Shown: positions 1-10,400 of the stretch, piece by piece
Layout: each line of letters opens with the position of its first letter
Numbering within the stretch: position 1 is the stretch's first letter
Source of the DNA: Camarhynchus parvulus
Lineage: Eukaryota; Chordata; Aves; Passeriformes; Thraupidae
Reading direction: 5' to 3'
Assembly: GCF_901933205.1 (NCBI RefSeq)
Contig: NC_044600.1
Span: forward strand, 5,246,501 to 5,310,500
Length of the DNA stretch: 64,000 nt
Program-made: the position numbers and the translations under genes
The notes under the pieces: generated by a model
Database searches by the model: none
Told to the model about the DNA's origin: nothing
The model's input: only the letters and a program-made list of their open reading frames with translations

Positions 1-148
1 AGCCTCACAGGGGGTTTTGGCACATCTGTGCTGGAGGGCTGGGGCAGGAGGCAGGGGGAACAGTCCCTTAGCACTGCAGGGATGGGCAGTGGTGCCAAGG
101 GTGGGAACCAGTCAGGAGCATGGCTTGGCACAGTGCTCCATCCTCATC
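1..148. repeat. Duplicate block C, copy 1 (cut by window start)
   Basis: Bases 1-148 match 2918-3065 with only a few differences. They end in a short TCCTCATCC-type run where block B begins. No coding content is recognised. Confidence 0.85.
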
Positions 149-152
149 CATC

Positions 153-1110
153 CAAGCAGGCTGCTGGGACCTTGGAGGATATTTGAAACCTGTTGACATG
201 CAGTTCTAGCAGAAGTGCAAAATGCAATGTAATGTAGTAGAAGTGGAAATTGAAATGCTGTTAGACAAGGCTGCTCCCCAAATTGGCTCTGCCTGGATCC
301 AGCTGCCCTGCAGCACAGCCTTCTCCCTTTCTCCTCACTGCCCTCTGCTCAGGACCAAGGCAAACCTGGGGCATGTAAACTCCTGTAAGACACAAAGCGG
401 CTGATGGGCAGCAAATGCAGCGTTGCCAAAGCGGCTGCCCATGGCCCCTCCCAGCGCTCCCGCCATCCCCACCTTTGCCATGCCGCTGGTCCGTGGTGTC
501 CCGGCTAGCGCGGTTCCCGGCCCTGGTTTGGCCATCCTGGCGGCTCCGGCCCTCAATTCCGCCTCTACGAGCCCGCCCAACAGCATCACCGCAGCCCCGC
601 CGCTTCCCGCCCCGCTAGGCGCGAGTGCGGCCGCTCCTCCGGCCCCTGAAGTTCTCCTCGCGGCCGCCGACAGGGCTCCGGTGGCGGCCGAAGTTCCGTC
701 CGCGTCCCTCGCTGCCTCGCCACGCGGCCGCCGCTCGCCCGCCCGCCCGCCCGGCACCGCGACCGCCGCCACGGCACGCGACCAGCACGCGACTGCCCGC
801 AGCGCCCGCACGCGACCGCCACGCTGACCGCCACGCCGACCGCACGCGACCCGCACGCGACCCGACGCAGCGACGACCGCACGCGACCGCACGCGACACC
901 GCCGCGACCACGCGCGACCGACGCAGCGACCGACGCGACCGGGCACGCGACGCACGCGACCCGCGCACGCGACCGGCACGCGACCGGCACGCGACCGGCT
1001 CTCTCTCTGCCCGTGTAGAACCTGGCGCATGCGCATAGCGGGTATCTCCCAGCAATTAGCGCCGAGCGTTAATTAGTTAGTTGTTGCTTAGCGCCGGTTT
1101 GCTGTGCAAT
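153..1110. repeat. Duplicate block B, copy 1, with CpG island and CACGCGACCGG-type minisatellite
   Basis: About 958 bases match 5858-6777 at roughly 97% by eye outside the tandem part. The block holds a non-repetitive left part, a CpG-dense core (about 480-760), a minisatellite of a unit near 10-11 bases (about 770-1010) and an NRF1-type palindrome. Frames in the core stay open on both strands in both copies, but I recognise no protein family, so coding status is undecided. No clear terminal repeats or target-site duplications flank it. Confidence 0.85.
1025..1034. promoter_or_regulatory. NRF1-type palindrome in block B copy 1
   Basis: GCGCATGCGC is the core consensus for the transcription factor NRF1 and is common in CpG-island promoters. 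It sits beside the CpG-rich minisatellite and is conserved in the second copy of the block. Binding is inferred. Confidence 0.5.
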
Positions 1111-2580
1111 ACCGGCACAGCCGCTTTCGGCTCTCCCTGGAGCCCCTGAGGTGCTGGTGCGCGCGTCACAGGTGCATGGGATCTGTTTGGAAAGCAAACA
1201 GCTTATCCACGTGCCCTGGAAAAAAAATTAAATCCTGAGGGAAAAAGAGTCCTGAAATCCTGAAATTGACTTTTTCCTCAATTGGTGTTGATGTCTTCAA
1301 GCTGAGTTTTCTGTCTCCAGGATGAATTTTCTGCCCTTTTGTGAACGGAACTGGTGACGTCAGATAACGTCTACAATAAAACTTCGTGTTTTCAGCGTTG
1401 CCTAACGTCATACTACCCATGTAAACTTCATCATATAATAGATGTAACATTTTACCCCTTCGGCTGCTCGATTTCTGGGAGCTTCCACCTTGCACTCAGT
1501 GTGAAATAAACAATGTTCCCTTTAGAAATGAAAGTGTTTCTGTGTTTAGAGAGCTGCTAAAATCGGCCGCAGGGTCTGTAGCGCAGAGGTGATTTGCACC
1601 TCTCTGCTTCAGGTAGCCAAGATTTTGTTTCAAGATTATATTAGAAATTTGGACTGATTTCCAGGCTCACCCAAATCCTACATGTCTCGTGCTTTTTGCT
1701 TGTGGGAGCTTGTTTTGTAGCGATCCAAACTGGTTCAGGTCCTGCAGAGGTTCTCTGTGAAAAGGACTGGGTTCTGCATGTGCTTCCAGACATTTGTAAT
1801 ATTAAGGAAAAACTTGCTAAGAAAGAGAATATACAGAGATGACAAACAATTCCTCTCACAGAATATAAACGAGGCATTTACTCCTATGAGTGTCTCTGGA
1901 TCTGCATTGAAGGCACTTGAGACAGCATTGAATGTTTGGACTCAGATATTTATTGTTTCTTATCAGTAAAACAGTCTCACAACCATGAGTTTGGCAGCTT
2001 TTCATTAGCAAGGCACAAAATGTATCTCTTGTTACAAGGTTTTTTAAGACTAAACCATCCAATTCAGAACTGACACCTGGATTATTTTCCCTTTTAACCC
2101 AAGAACTGCTCCCAAAGAGCTGCAATGGGGACTTTTCCGTCCAATTACAAAATGCCACCCAAAACCATGAAGGAGGAGGAAGAAGAAGTAAAGAAGAACA
2201 ACCTGCCTCCACCCTAAAACCTCCACCTTGCTTCATATTTATTTCTAGATTCTAAAATCCCCAATTCCAAGTTTTCCACCCTGTGATATTTCACACTTCT
2301 AACCAGCTACACACCCGCAATCCCAGCACTATCAATCCATTTTGGAGACCTTCTTCACATCCTCAGATCAAATGCAGTGCTCTCTTGTGGCTCTGTGCCT
2401 TTCAGCACAGAAAGTTTGAAATTCTCAGCATCCAGGATTCCATGGATTCCCATGCAGAGAAGTGGATCAGCTGTTTCACTAGGAAAGGTCAGGTTTCTAT
2501 GCGTGCCTTCCTATGACACCCATGGGTGAAGCTCTTTGAGAGCAGTTTTCTAGAAAGCTGCTGTTCATTTCTGAGCATCT
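1111..2580. other. Non-coding stretch, no gene recognised
   Basis: After block B the DNA becomes AT-richer. Only short unmatched open frames are present. A small imperfect hairpin lies near 1584-1608 (GCAGAGGTG against CACCTCTCTGC). Nothing else stands out. Confidence 0.5.
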
Positions 2581-2586
2581 GAATGA

Positions 2587-2649
<63 letters not shown>
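2587..2649. repeat. (ATCT)n microsatellite
   Basis: About 16 uninterrupted tetranucleotide units are followed to about 2755 by AT-rich, partly palindromic TATA/GATA sequence. It is likely polymorphic. Confidence 0.95.
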
Positions 2650-2917
2650 TAATATGCATGAATATACGAATATATTTTATATTAATATGATATACACATA
2701 TATATGAATATATCTATATATATATAGATAGATATATATATATCTCAATATCATTGTAGACGTGGTTCTACCACCACATGTACAAATGGCCACTGCTGCC
2801 AGGATTTTATAGTTGATGGCTGTGTTATCAGAGAGTGATGGTTTTGGGCCATCCATGCGAAGGTGGGAAAGGCTGCCAGGGGTTTGGCTCTGCCCATGGT
2901 TACACACAACTGGAGGA

Positions 2918-3065
2918 AGCCTCACAGGGGGTTTTGGCACATCTGTGCCGGAGGGCTGGGGCAGGAGCGGGGGGAACAGTCCCTTAGCACTGCAGGGATG
3001 GGCAGTGGTGCCAAGGGTGGGGAACAGCCAGGAGCATGGCTTGGCACAGTGCTCCATCCTCATCC
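2918..3065. repeat. Duplicate block C, copy 2
   Basis: This near-identical copy of bases 1-148 continues into unique sequence, unlike copy 1, which runs into block B. The comparison places a rearrangement breakpoint near 149-153. Confidence 0.85.
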
Positions 3066-3189
3066 TTATCCTCATCCTCCTCCAGCGGGAATCTGCTTCT
3101 CCATCTATCTCCTGAGCAGCTCTGGAGCTGCCAGGCACTTGGACAGCAGACGGTGGCTGCTGCTCATCTGTAATTAATTGCTGTTAATC

Positions 3190-3899
3190 ACCCTGGCAGC
3201 TCGAGCCACCACACGCGTGTGGGCCCCGCTCGCTCCCGGCCACGAGGAGTAAAAGCTCTGGGGCTGCACCCACGACCTGCGGTGCTGTCCGAACCTGTCC
3301 TGCCGGGAAAAGTCTCCCTTCTTCCCGACCCCTTCCCGGGAGCCCCTGCACCCCAATTCCCTCCCTGCAGGCAGGGCACACACAGGTGTGGTGACACGAG
3401 TGCCTCTGTGGGTGCCCGGTGCCCGCAGCTCCGTCTCTCTCGGCCCCAAGGAGGGCAGCGGGTCCCCAGGTGTGGGCAGCTCAAGCCCTGCCCACCGCCC
3501 CAAACATATTTCAGGAGCTTTGTGCCATCCTGCGCGGCTGGCAGCGCCTTTTCCCAGCGTTCTGCCCACCCCGCATCCCGGCGAGGATGTGCAGGGAGCA
3601 GGTGGAGGCAGAGCGCGCCGCGGGGCTGTCCCCGCTGTCCCCGCCGTGCCGAGCCCCGCGGTCGCTGCCTGGCCCCGGTAGCGGGGCTGGAGGAGGAGCG
3701 AGGAGGCCGCTCTGGGGCCGGGGAGAGCGGGGCGCTCGGGAGGAGGAAGAGCGCCGGTGCCGAGCGAGCAGCACCGAGCGGGGGGAGCGGCCCGTGGGAC
3801 GGGCACCGAGGGCATCGCGGGGGGCACTGCGGGACCGCGGGGCCGCTGTGACCCACCGGGGGAGCCCAGCAGCATCACGGCCGCGCTCCCGCTCGGCTG
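3190..3899. other. GC-rich sequence upstream of the SHIP2-like gene
   Basis: This is high-GC, CpG-rich DNA with long overlapping open frames on both strands, as expected by chance where stop codons are rare. I recognise no protein family. It may belong to the promoter CpG island. Confidence 0.4.
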
Positions 3900-4412
3900 A
3901 ACCCCAAAAGCTCAGCTCGCTGCCCGCAGCACCCCGCAGGAGCCACGGGAGCCCCGCACGGCGTCTGAGAGGGACGGTGAGTGTGTCGGGTGGGGTCGGA
4001 CCCCTGGGTGCCACCAGCGTGGCCTGTCCTCACCACGCACCACGGCAGGATGGTGGCCCAGGGCCGCTCTTCCTGTGACCTGCCGTCTGGAGAGATGCGC
4101 TCGCTGATCTGCCCCGTGTTCCCTGCAGGCTGGAGCCCCCGTGATGAGGATCATCCGGACCCCCAGCCTCTCCCAGCTGCCCCCCGGCTGCTCCTGCCGC
4201 GCTGCCCGGCCGCAGGGCACCCTGTCCCCCTGAGCATCACCTCGGCGGCTCCCTGTCACCCGCCGGGACCTGCAGCCAGCACCACGCTCGGGTACCGGGG
4301 ACACGGTGTCCCCACGCCACCCTCTCCTTCACCCGCTCCAGCAGCCCCCGTGAGTGCCAGCGGCCCCTGCTGAGCTGGATGCGGCGCTGGGACGGGGACA
4401 CGGCTCGGCAGG
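3900..4412 (+). promoter_or_regulatory. CpG-rich 5' region of the SHIP2-like gene
   Basis: This is GC-rich, CpG-dense DNA directly upstream of the SHIP2-like start codon. Donor-like sites (GTGAGT near 3977 and near 4355) and an acceptor-like CTGCAG near 4128 suggest one or two untranslated exons. No TATA box is apparent. Promoter function is inferred from position and composition only. Confidence 0.4.
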
Positions 4413-7400
4413 ATGGCGGCAGCGCGCTGGTACCACCGCGACATCAGCCAGGCGGTGGCCGAGGAGCTGCTGGTCAAGGCTGGGCGGGACGGCTCATTCC
4501 TGGTGCGGGACAGCGAGTCGGTGAAGGGGGCATATGCCCTGTGCCTCCTGTGAGTCCCTGCCCCGCCTCTGCCTGTGCCGTCTGTGCCTCTGTCCCGTGC
4601 CTGCCTCCCTCTGTGCCTCTCCCTGCTCCAGGCACCGCCAAAACCTCATGGAAGCGCTGCAGGGATGTGGGTGGGGTGGGCAGGGTGGCAGCTCCCTGGC
4701 ACCGGGGTTTTGGTTGATCCCCGGGTTGGCAGCAGGATGAGGGTTGGGCCCACAGCCGTGCCCAGCACCATGGCTGCTGAATGGGTAACCCCAAATCCGG
4801 GGCACACCGAGCTCTTCTGGGCTGCCTGCTGGCCTGTGAGCATCTCTGCGCTGGGGATTTGGGGCTACAGCCCTCAAGATGGGGCCTCTTGCCATCCCCA
4901 CGTCTGGAACCGGGTGTGCAGCCCCTGAGAGCGCTGCTGCCTGCACCCTTCCTGCTCTGCACCCTCGCTGCTCTGCACCCTTCCTGCTCTGCACCCTTGC
5001 TGCCCTGCACCCTTCCTGCCCTGCACCCTTCCTGCTCTGCACCCTTCCTGCTGCTGTCACATGTCTGTGCGGGCAGGTTTGGCAGGATGCACCCCCTTTC
5101 CCTCACTGCCCTGGCTCTTTGTGTGGGACAAAGTGCAAATTTGGGCTCTGGGGGTGCGGGGCACAAGCCAGAGTCCAGGCTGGTGGCAAGGGCAGGGATG
5201 GGCACTGGCCCCACAGGCAGCACGGCAAAGGCTCTGTGGGTAGTCCAGTGAGTGCTGGGGGAGTCACGGCTGTCCCGGGCTGTTTGGGAGCAGGGGGACA
5301 CTGCACATCCTCCCGCAGTCTCCGAGCTGGGGGTGATGATTTATTTCTAGAAATGCTGGCTCAGCTCCTCTCCCTGCAGAGGGGACGGGGTGTTTGTCTC
5401 AGGAGTTTATCCCTCTGGTTCAGCCTGGATGGCTTTGTTTCAGCTCACATTCCAAAAAGATTGAAGAAAACAGCTCTAAGGCACTTCTAAAATCAAAAGA
5501 TGTCAGCAAATTAACAGTGGTTTGAAGGCCCTTGTATTTCTGGGAGGATGAAACCTCTGTGTTCAACCCTCTGGGATCATCACTTGGGCTTCCTGTGTTT
5601 TTCAATCTCTCCAAGTAAAATTGACCCATCAAACTCACCTTTGTCTCAACCATAATCCCTGCATCATCCTTCAGGTGTATTTCCTCACAATGTAATTGGA
5701 GTAGAAAATGCTTTAGGAAATGCTTTGCAGCCCCTTCTTCCCCAAAGGTCCAAACTGCTTTAATTAGAAATGCTCTTCAAGCACAAGGTTTGGATGCAGC
5801 CAGTGAGACTCACATTTCAGAAGGACCATCAATGGTCTGATAAAGACACAGCACTTTCAAGCAGGCTGCTGGGACCTTGGAGGATATTTGAAACCTGTTG
5901 ACATGCAGTTCTAGCAGAAGTGCAAAATGCAATGTAATGCGGTAGAAGTGGAAAATGAAATGCTGTTAGACAAGGCTGCTCCCCAAATTGGCTCTGCCTG
6001 GATCCAGCTGCCCTGCAGCACAGCCTTCTCCCTTTCTCCTCACTGCCCTCTGCTCAGGACCAAGGCAAATCTGGGCCATTTAAACTCCTGTAAGACACAA
6101 AGCGGCTGATGGGCAGCAAATGCAGCGTTGCCAAAGCGGCTGCCCATGGCCCCTCCCAGCGCTCCCGCCATCCCCACCTTTACCATGCCGCTGGTCCGTG
6201 GTGTCCCGGCTAGCGCGGTTCCCGGCCCTGGTTTGGCCATCCTGGCGGCTCCGGCCCTCAATTCCGCCTCTACGAGCCCGCCCAGCAGCATCACCGCAGC
6301 CCCGCCGCTTCCCGCCCCGCTAGGCGCGAGTGCGGCCGCTCCTCCGGCCCCTGAAGTTCCCCTCGCGGCCGCCGACAGGGCGCCGGTGGCGGCCGAAGTT
6401 CCGTCCGCGTCCCTCGCTGCCTTCGCCACGCGGCCGCCGCTCGCCCGCCCGCCCGCCCGGCACGCGACCGGCACGCGACCGGGCACGCGACCGGCACGCG
6501 ACCACGCACGCGACCCGCACGCGACCGGCACGTGACCGGCACGCGACCGGCACGCGCCTGCCTCGCGACCGGCACGCGACCCGCACGCGCGACCGGCACG
6601 CGCCTGCCACGCGCACCCGCACGCGACCACGCGACGCGACCGGCACGCGCCTGCCACGCGCCCGCCTCTCTTTGCGCCGGTGCAGAACCTCGCGCATGCG
6701 CACAGCGGGTATCTCCTAGCAATTGGCGCCGAACGTTAATGAGTTAGTTGTTGATTAGCGCCGGTTTGCTGTGCAATCCCGTGCTGGGGATTTGGGGCTA
6801 CAGCCCTCAAGATGGGGCCTCTTGCCATCCCCACGTCTGGAACCGGGTGTGCAGCCCCTGAGAGCGCTGCTGCCTGCACCCTTCCTGCTCTGCACCCTCG
6901 CTGCTCTGCACCCTTCCTGCTGTCACATGTCTGTGCGGGCAGGTTTGGCAGGATGCACCCCCTTTCTCTCACTGCCCTGGCTCTTTGTGTGGGACAAAGT
7001 GCAAATTTGGGCTCTGGGGGTGCGGGGCACAAGCCAGAGTCCAGGCTGGTGGCAAGGGCAGGGATGGGCACTGGCCCCACAGGCAGCACGGCAAAGGCTC
7101 TGTGGGTAGTCCAGTGAGTGCTGGGGGAGTCACGGCTGTCCCGGGCTGTTTGGGAGCAGGGGGACACTGCACATCCTCCCGCAGTCTCCGAGCTGGGGGT
7201 GATGATTTATTTCTAGAAATGCTGGCTCAGCTCCTCTCCCTGCAGAGGGGACGGGGTGTTTGTCTCAGGGCTGGGCCCCCAGCGCTGCCACGGGCAGCGG
7301 GATGGGGCCCTCACCTGCTCTCTCCAGGTTCCAGAGGCACGTCTACACCTACCGCATCCTCCCCGATGAGCAGGGGCTGCTCTCCGTGCAGGTGGGTGCA

Positions 7401-10400
7401 GCCCCCGGCCTGGGCTTGGGCAGGATGCAGCTGTGCAGGGCCCGGGGTGCTCGTCCCCCTCCCGGCTGAGGTGGCACCAGCCTGTGGTTCGTTTTCTGCA
7501 CGAGCTGCAGGATGCGGGCGCTTTGCAGCCACTCCAGCTCGGGAGGAGCTGCCTCTGCACAGCATCCCGGCACTGTCCCTTCCTGCCACACGCCCTGTCA
7601 CAGCCTGGCCACACAGAGCGGCCCCATGGTGCCTGTCCCCACACGGGGTCTTGTCCTGCCCTCGCTTCCACGTCCCCTCAGGGTTTCTCCTGGCGCCCAG
7701 CTCTCTGCAGCTGCCCTTCCTGCCCCCTAAACAGAGCATCCCGTGCGCCCGCAGGGAGCATCCCTGCCTGCTGAAGGAGGCTGATGTCTCCGTGCTCCTC
7801 CCCCCACGGGTCCGGGGTCCTGCTGGCCCTTCCAACTCACCACGGGCACGTTTTGAGGGACAGACCCACCGCACCCAGCCGGCTGGGGCTGCCCTGGCAG
7901 AGGAGGAGATGTGACGGTGCTTCCCCCGCTCTGCCTCCCCAGACCATCCAGGGCATCCAAGCCAAATGTTTCCGCACCCTCCCCGAGCTGATCGGCGCCT
8001 ACCAGCACCCCAACAACGGGCTGGTGACGCCGCTGCTGCACGCCGTGCCCCGGCCGCGGCCCGAGGAGGACTCGGGTGAGCCGGGGAGGGGCCGGGGGCT
8101 GTGCCGGGCTGGCAGCGGGAGGGGAGGGTCCTGCTGAGCTGCTGACTCTGCCCGCAGACGGGGAGGATGCTCGGGGCTGGGGGCACACGGTGCCGTGTCC
8201 CGGTGCTGCCCCCTCTAGCCGGACCCACATCCCGCAGCAGCTGCACCAGAGGCTGCAGGAGCAGGTCCACAGCAGGTAACGCACCCCTGCCCGCCCCGGG
8301 AGAGGGGGTGGTCACGCCCAGGGGGGATCTTGATGTCCACCCCTCTCCCAGCCCGGCCAGTGACTTCATGGGCTTCATGGCCGAGTACCTGACCCACCAC
8401 GTGCAGGACCTGGAGGCTCTGTGCCACGGGCACCCGCAGCTGCGGCACCTCAGCACCGCGCTCGCCACCGCCTGCCGGGCACTGCACAGGTCAGTGCAGC
8501 CTGGGGACGGCGGGGCTGGAGCGGGGCCACCGCCCGGGGCCACCCACCTGGTCCCCGTCCCCTTTCGGTGGCTGAGTGCCGCGTCAAGGCGCGGGAAACG
8601 CCCACACCGCCCCTTCTCTCCTCCCCTGCAGTGAGATCGACTTCACGCTGGTGGGCCTGGAGACCCTGGCCAGGGTGTTCGACCCCCCTGTGTCCCCTCG
8701 CAGCCCGGCCAGGGAGCAGGTGAGTGCCCCCACAGCCCCCAGGGACCTCCACATCTTGTGGAGCAGCCCAGATCCACAGCGAGGAATTCACCACTCCAGG
8801 GCCGCCGTGCTGCTCCAAAACTATCCATCCTCCCCTTCAGGGCTTCCTGAGCAGCGACCCAGACCTGGAGCTGCTCCTCAACAAGATCTCCACTGTCAAC
8901 CACCTCCTCTCTTCGCTGGAGAAGAAGGTGCCTGACCCCAGTCACGGTGCAGGGGGAGGCACAGCTCCCCCTCCCCTAAATTAACCCCTCTGCCACCCCA
9001 AGCTCCGGTGGCAGCAGAGAGTTCCCAGCTGTCCCAGTGCCTCCAGCACACTGCCTGTCCCTCTGGCAGGTGCTGAAGTCACTGCAGGAGATGGTGACAA
9101 GGCACAACCTGGCCCTGCCCAGCGTGGCGCTGGCCCCCCTGCCAGCTGCCAGGCCCCTGGCCGTGCAGAACTTCGAGGTGAGCCTGGGGACACGGAGGGA
9201 CCCCGATGTCACTGCTGGGCAGGGCAGGAGCGGGGACAACTCCAGAGCCACATGCCCATGTGCAGGTGAAGGTGGGCAAGTCCCAGCGTGTGGCCCTGAC
9301 GGTGGACGTGGAGTCGGGGACAGTGACAGTCACCAAGCGGGGCAGCGGCTCCTCGGAGGAGGTGATCCCACAGGATAAAAGTAAGGGGCTGCTGCTGGCT
9401 GCCCCTGGCATAGTTTGGGGCTGTTCCCTGCCATAGGCCTGATGCCACGGGGATGGGCCAAATGCCCTGTCACACCCCCTGTGGTGGGCAGTGGGGGCCA
9501 CCATGCCCCCCTGACCCCCATCATTCAGTCCTGCAGCTGATCAAGTACCAGAGTGTGCAGAGCAAGGTGAGGCTGGTGTGTGCCCGTGAGAACCAGAAGA
9601 GCCTGAGCAGGGATTTCATCTTCCCCAATGCCCGGGTGAGCAGCACCAGCCGTGCCCACAGAGTGTTCTGGGGGAATATGGAGCCCTTGGGAATGTGGGA
9701 AGCGGCAAATCAGTGGTCTCAGGACTGTGACCACCTCTGCAAGCTGGCTCCTCCACCAGGGGGTGATGCCCACCTGATGCTGGGGTGCTGTGCCCCCCAT
9801 GTCTCTGAGACATCCTCACCATCCTGCAGAAGCGAGAGGCTTTTTGCCAGCTGCTGCAGCTGATGAAGATCCAGCATTCCAACCTGGACGAGCCTGAGAT
9901 CATCTCGGTGTATGTTGGGACGTGGAACATGGGTAAGGGGCCAGGAGAAGGTGGCCTTGTCCTGGGAGGTTGTTGTGGCTCTTTGTGAGCCTGGCTGGGT
10001 TTTGGGAGGTGTCTCAGGTCCGAGCTGGTGGGCAGTTTGGGGAGGAGGCTGGAGAAGAACCCATCTGGCTGCCATGGGCTTTGTTTGTCCTGTGGCAATC
10101 CACTCACTTGGAGGGTGCTGGGGAGACAGAGGAACAGGGTTGTCACAAGGATTTGGGGCTGTAAATCCCAGCAGCAGCCTGGGATGCACACGGCTGGCAG
10201 GCAGCTCCTGGAGACGGGCAGGGCTGTGCTGGAGAGGAGCTCAGGGTGCTGGCACGTCCCCTCTGTGTGACCCATGTCCCTGCCCGCAGGCAGCACGCCC
10301 CCACCCCGCTCCCTGGCCTCCTGGCTGACCTCGAGGGGCTTGGGGCACACGCAGGACGAGACCACGGCCTGCATCCCCCACGACCTGTACGTGATCGGCA

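Noticed and set aside
1584..1608. Small hairpin considered as a possible structured RNA
   Set aside because: The stem is short and bulged, with no tRNA or snRNA features.
3174..4078. Long overlapping frames on both strands in the GC-rich DNA before the SHIP2-like gene
   Set aside because: Stop codons are rare at this GC content; the products are Pro/Arg/Ala-rich with no recognisable domain.
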